Shown piece after piece: positions 40,010 through 41,181 of a DNA stretch of 41,181 nt. How positions within the stretch are numbered: position 1 is the stretch's first letter; every line of letters starts with the position of its first letter. The DNA is from Deltaproteobacteria bacterium (GTDB taxonomy: Bacteria; Myxococcota_A; UBA9160; SMWR01): the NCBI GenBank assembly GCA_019310425.1, contig JAFDEI010000017.1:1-41181 (forward strand), given 5' to 3'. Below the pieces are notes generated by a model that worked only from the letters and a program-made list of their open reading frames with translations, had not been told where the DNA came from and did no database searches. The position numbers and the translations under genes were made by a program.

Positions 40010-40804
40010 TCAGTTCCCGGTGAAATCAGGCGTGCGTCGCTCGCCCATCGCGCGTACGCCTTCGCGGAAGTCCTTCGTCTGCTGCAGGCGCTCCTGCTCG
40101 ATCTTCTCGCGGTCGGTCGCCGTGCGGATTCGCTCCGCCAGGTCGCCGCGCAAGGTTTCACGAATCGAGCGGACCGCCTGCGGGGCCGAGCCTGCGATCT
40201 CGCGCGCGAACTCACTCGCCGCTGCGCGCAGCTCCCCGAGTGGGGCGATGCGGTCGACCAGGCCAATCGCGTGCGCTTCGTCAGCGTGCAGGCGGCGACC
40301 GGTATAGAGCAGTTCCATCGCCTTCTGGCCACCCACCAGATCGGGCAGGGTTACCGAGAGTCCGAAGCCGTGGTGGAAACCGAGCCGCGCGAAGTTCGCC
40401 GCGAAGCGCGCCTCGGGCGCCGCGATCCGGAAATCCGGCATCAGCGCGAGACCGAGCCCACCGCCGATTGCCGCCCCCTGGATTGCTGCGACGACGGGTG
40501 TTCGGGTGGCGAACAGCCGAACCGCTTCGTCGTAGAGGTGTCGCGCCGGCTCCGCGTCTTCGGCGCTGGGTTTCGGTCGCGCGCCGCCGCCGATCTGCGC
40601 GCCCGCGCAGAAGTTCTTGCCTTCGGAGCACAACACGATGGCACGGCAGTGTGCGTCTTCGTCGAGGGCTTCGAAGGCCGCGGCGAGGTCGCGGATCAGC
40701 TCGGCGTCGAAATAGTTGTGCGGCGGGCGGTGGATCTCGACAGTGGCGACGAAATCTCCACCGACGTCCACGCCGACGTCACCGAATCTCTGGGAGGAGG
40801 TCAT
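40010..40804 (-). CDS. Enoyl-CoA hydratase/isomerase-family protein (crotonase fold)
   Basis: 264-residue crotonase-fold protein. The oxyanion-hole turns FCAGAQ (65-70) and AAIGGGLGLA (111-120) are intact, and the C-terminal TKDFREGVRAMGERRTPDF is normal. Both catalytic glutamates of classical enoyl-CoA hydratase are missing: the first is Gly118 (GGGLG instead of GGGCE), the second is Phe138 (ANFAR). The chemistry may therefore be isomerisation, hydrolysis or C-C cleavage, not simple hydration. The His pair in LGFHHGFG is a candidate. The start at 40804 has a GAGAGAG site; a longer frame to 40834 is possible. It lies 26 nt upstream of the acyl-CoA dehydrogenase pair, same strand, and is probably co-transcribed. 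Confidence 0.85.
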   Translation of the reverse strand: MTSSQRFGDVGVDVGGDFVATVEIHRPPHNYFDAELIRDLAAAFEALDEDAHCRAIVLCSEGKNFCAGAQIGGGARPKPSAEDAEPARHLYDEAVRLFATRTPVVAAIQGAAIGGGLGLALMPDFRIAAPEARFAANFARLGFHHGFGLSVTLPDLVGGQKAMELLYTGRRLHADEAHAIGLVDRIAPLGELRAAASEFAREIAGSAPQAVRSIRETLRGDLAERIRTATDREKIEQERLQQTKDFREGVRAMGERRTPDFTGN

Positions 40805-40873
40805 TCTATGTCTCTCTCGTGTAGATCGAATCACCGGCGCGGGCTTTGCGCCATGGCTCGCGTGTGATGGAGC

Positions 40874-41181
40874 TCAGTCGATCAGCCCCATCTTCTTCCA
40901 CGCGGCAATCGACTCCGTCATCATCTTGGTCGCGTCGAAGGTGATCCACTTCTCGGGTACGACCTCGATCACGAGTCGGCGCTCGGTGTCCATCATGAGC
41001 GCGAATGCATCCTGCAACTTGCCCGCGGTCGGGATGTTGATCGCCGCGCACGCGGGGTTGAACCAGTCCTTGGTGGCCTGATCGTCGTGAATGATCGCGC
41101 GACCCTTCGCGGTAATGCCCTTCGCGGGTCCGAGGTCGGTCCCGTGGCTCGACACCACGATCGAGACGCGCGGGTCGCGCT
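40874..41181 (-). CDS. Pyridoxamine-5'-phosphate-oxidase-like protein, C-terminal part
   Basis: About 102 residues before the window edge; the N-terminal part lies outside. The visible piece reads DPRVSIVVSSHGTDLGPAKGITAKGRAIIHDDQ, then KDWFNPAC, TERRLVIEVVPEKWITFDATKM and the end AAWKKMGLID. The strand DPRVSIVV followed by GxA-type beta strands is typical of the split-barrel FMN/F420 oxidase-like proteins (PPOX family). Function and cofactor cannot be decided. It ends 69 nt before the crotonase-fold gene and probably leads the same operon. Confidence 0.7.
   Translation of the reverse strand, partial: RDPRVSIVVSSHGTDLGPAKGITAKGRAIIHDDQATKDWFNPACAAINIPTAGKLQDAFALMMDTERRLVIEVVPEKWITFDATKMMTESIAAWKKMGLID

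Noticed and set aside
38877-40307. 476-codon plus-strand frame opposite the acyl-CoA dehydrogenase-like gene and the start of the crotonase region
   Set aside because: Mirror frame of GC-rich coding sequence; no recognisable domain, and the minus-strand genes explain the region.
1-41181. tRNA genes, rRNA, CRISPR arrays, insertion sequences or phage genes
   Set aside because: No cloverleaf-type sequence, regularly spaced repeats, transposase-like protein or terminal inverted repeats were seen by eye; a scanner could still find a divergent tRNA.

Overview
This is a high-GC window, about two thirds G+C by eye, with dense operons, many GTG and TTG starts and 4-nt or 1-nt stop/start overlaps. No rRNA, tRNA, CRISPR array, phage gene or insertion sequence was recognised. 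The content points to a Gram-negative, respiring, environmental bacterium of a deltaproteobacteria-like lineage such as Myxococcota or Binatota. The markers are an AsmA-like protein, Tat and lipoprotein signals, a clade I nitrous oxide reductase cluster, a eukaryote-like sterol reductase, and several F420-type oxidoreductases alongside acyl-CoA enzymes. The lineage is inference; no phylogenetic marker is present.

Layout. 1-196: start of an AsmA-like gene leaving the window. 538-2640: large polytopic membrane protein. 2743-5959: a tight cassette of flavoprotein, NTF2/ketosteroid-isomerase-like protein and ERG4/ERG24-type sterol reductase. It is followed by a TetR regulator (6084-6710) and a convergent nitronate monooxygenase-like enzyme (6727-7704). 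7835-15352, minus strand: a complete nos operon in the order nosZ-nosR-nosD-nosF-nosY-nosL, almost every junction overlapping or 1 nt apart, with a 10-bp hairpin in the nosZ leader. 15392-16255: regulatory-looking DNA holding a broken CBS-domain remnant. 16256-18225: two paralogous ferritin-like diiron proteins followed by a small C4 zinc-ribbon protein; I do not recognise this three-gene set and consider it the best candidate for an undescribed system. 18251-23546: hotdog-like protein, zinc alcohol dehydrogenase, two Ddn/DUF385 (F420-type) proteins, DUF427 protein, an SDR lacking its catalytic tyrosine, and a carboxymuconolactone-decarboxylase-like protein. 23767-26655: GDP-mannose 3,5-epimerase and a frameshifted sialate O-acetylesterase-like gene. 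26699-29789: phosphotransferase with a small partner, a disrupted NTF2-like gene and a lipocalin/AttH-like protein. 29954-32598: two SDRs separated by a 17-bp-stem hairpin, then an SMP-30 lactonase. 32634-35894: two convergent GT-C-type membrane glycosyltransferases. 35933-41181, minus strand: two LLM-class F420-type oxidoreductases, a paired acyl-CoA dehydrogenase, a crotonase-fold protein and a partial PPOX-like protein.

Together the genes describe a cell that can use N2O as electron acceptor and that transforms sterol-like, isoprenoid-like or aromatic lipids through flavin, F420, SDR and CoA chemistry. It also decorates its surface with polysaccharide. Two genes (25007-26655 and the NTF2-like gene near 28119-28600) carry apparent frameshifts that may be real decay or assembly error.
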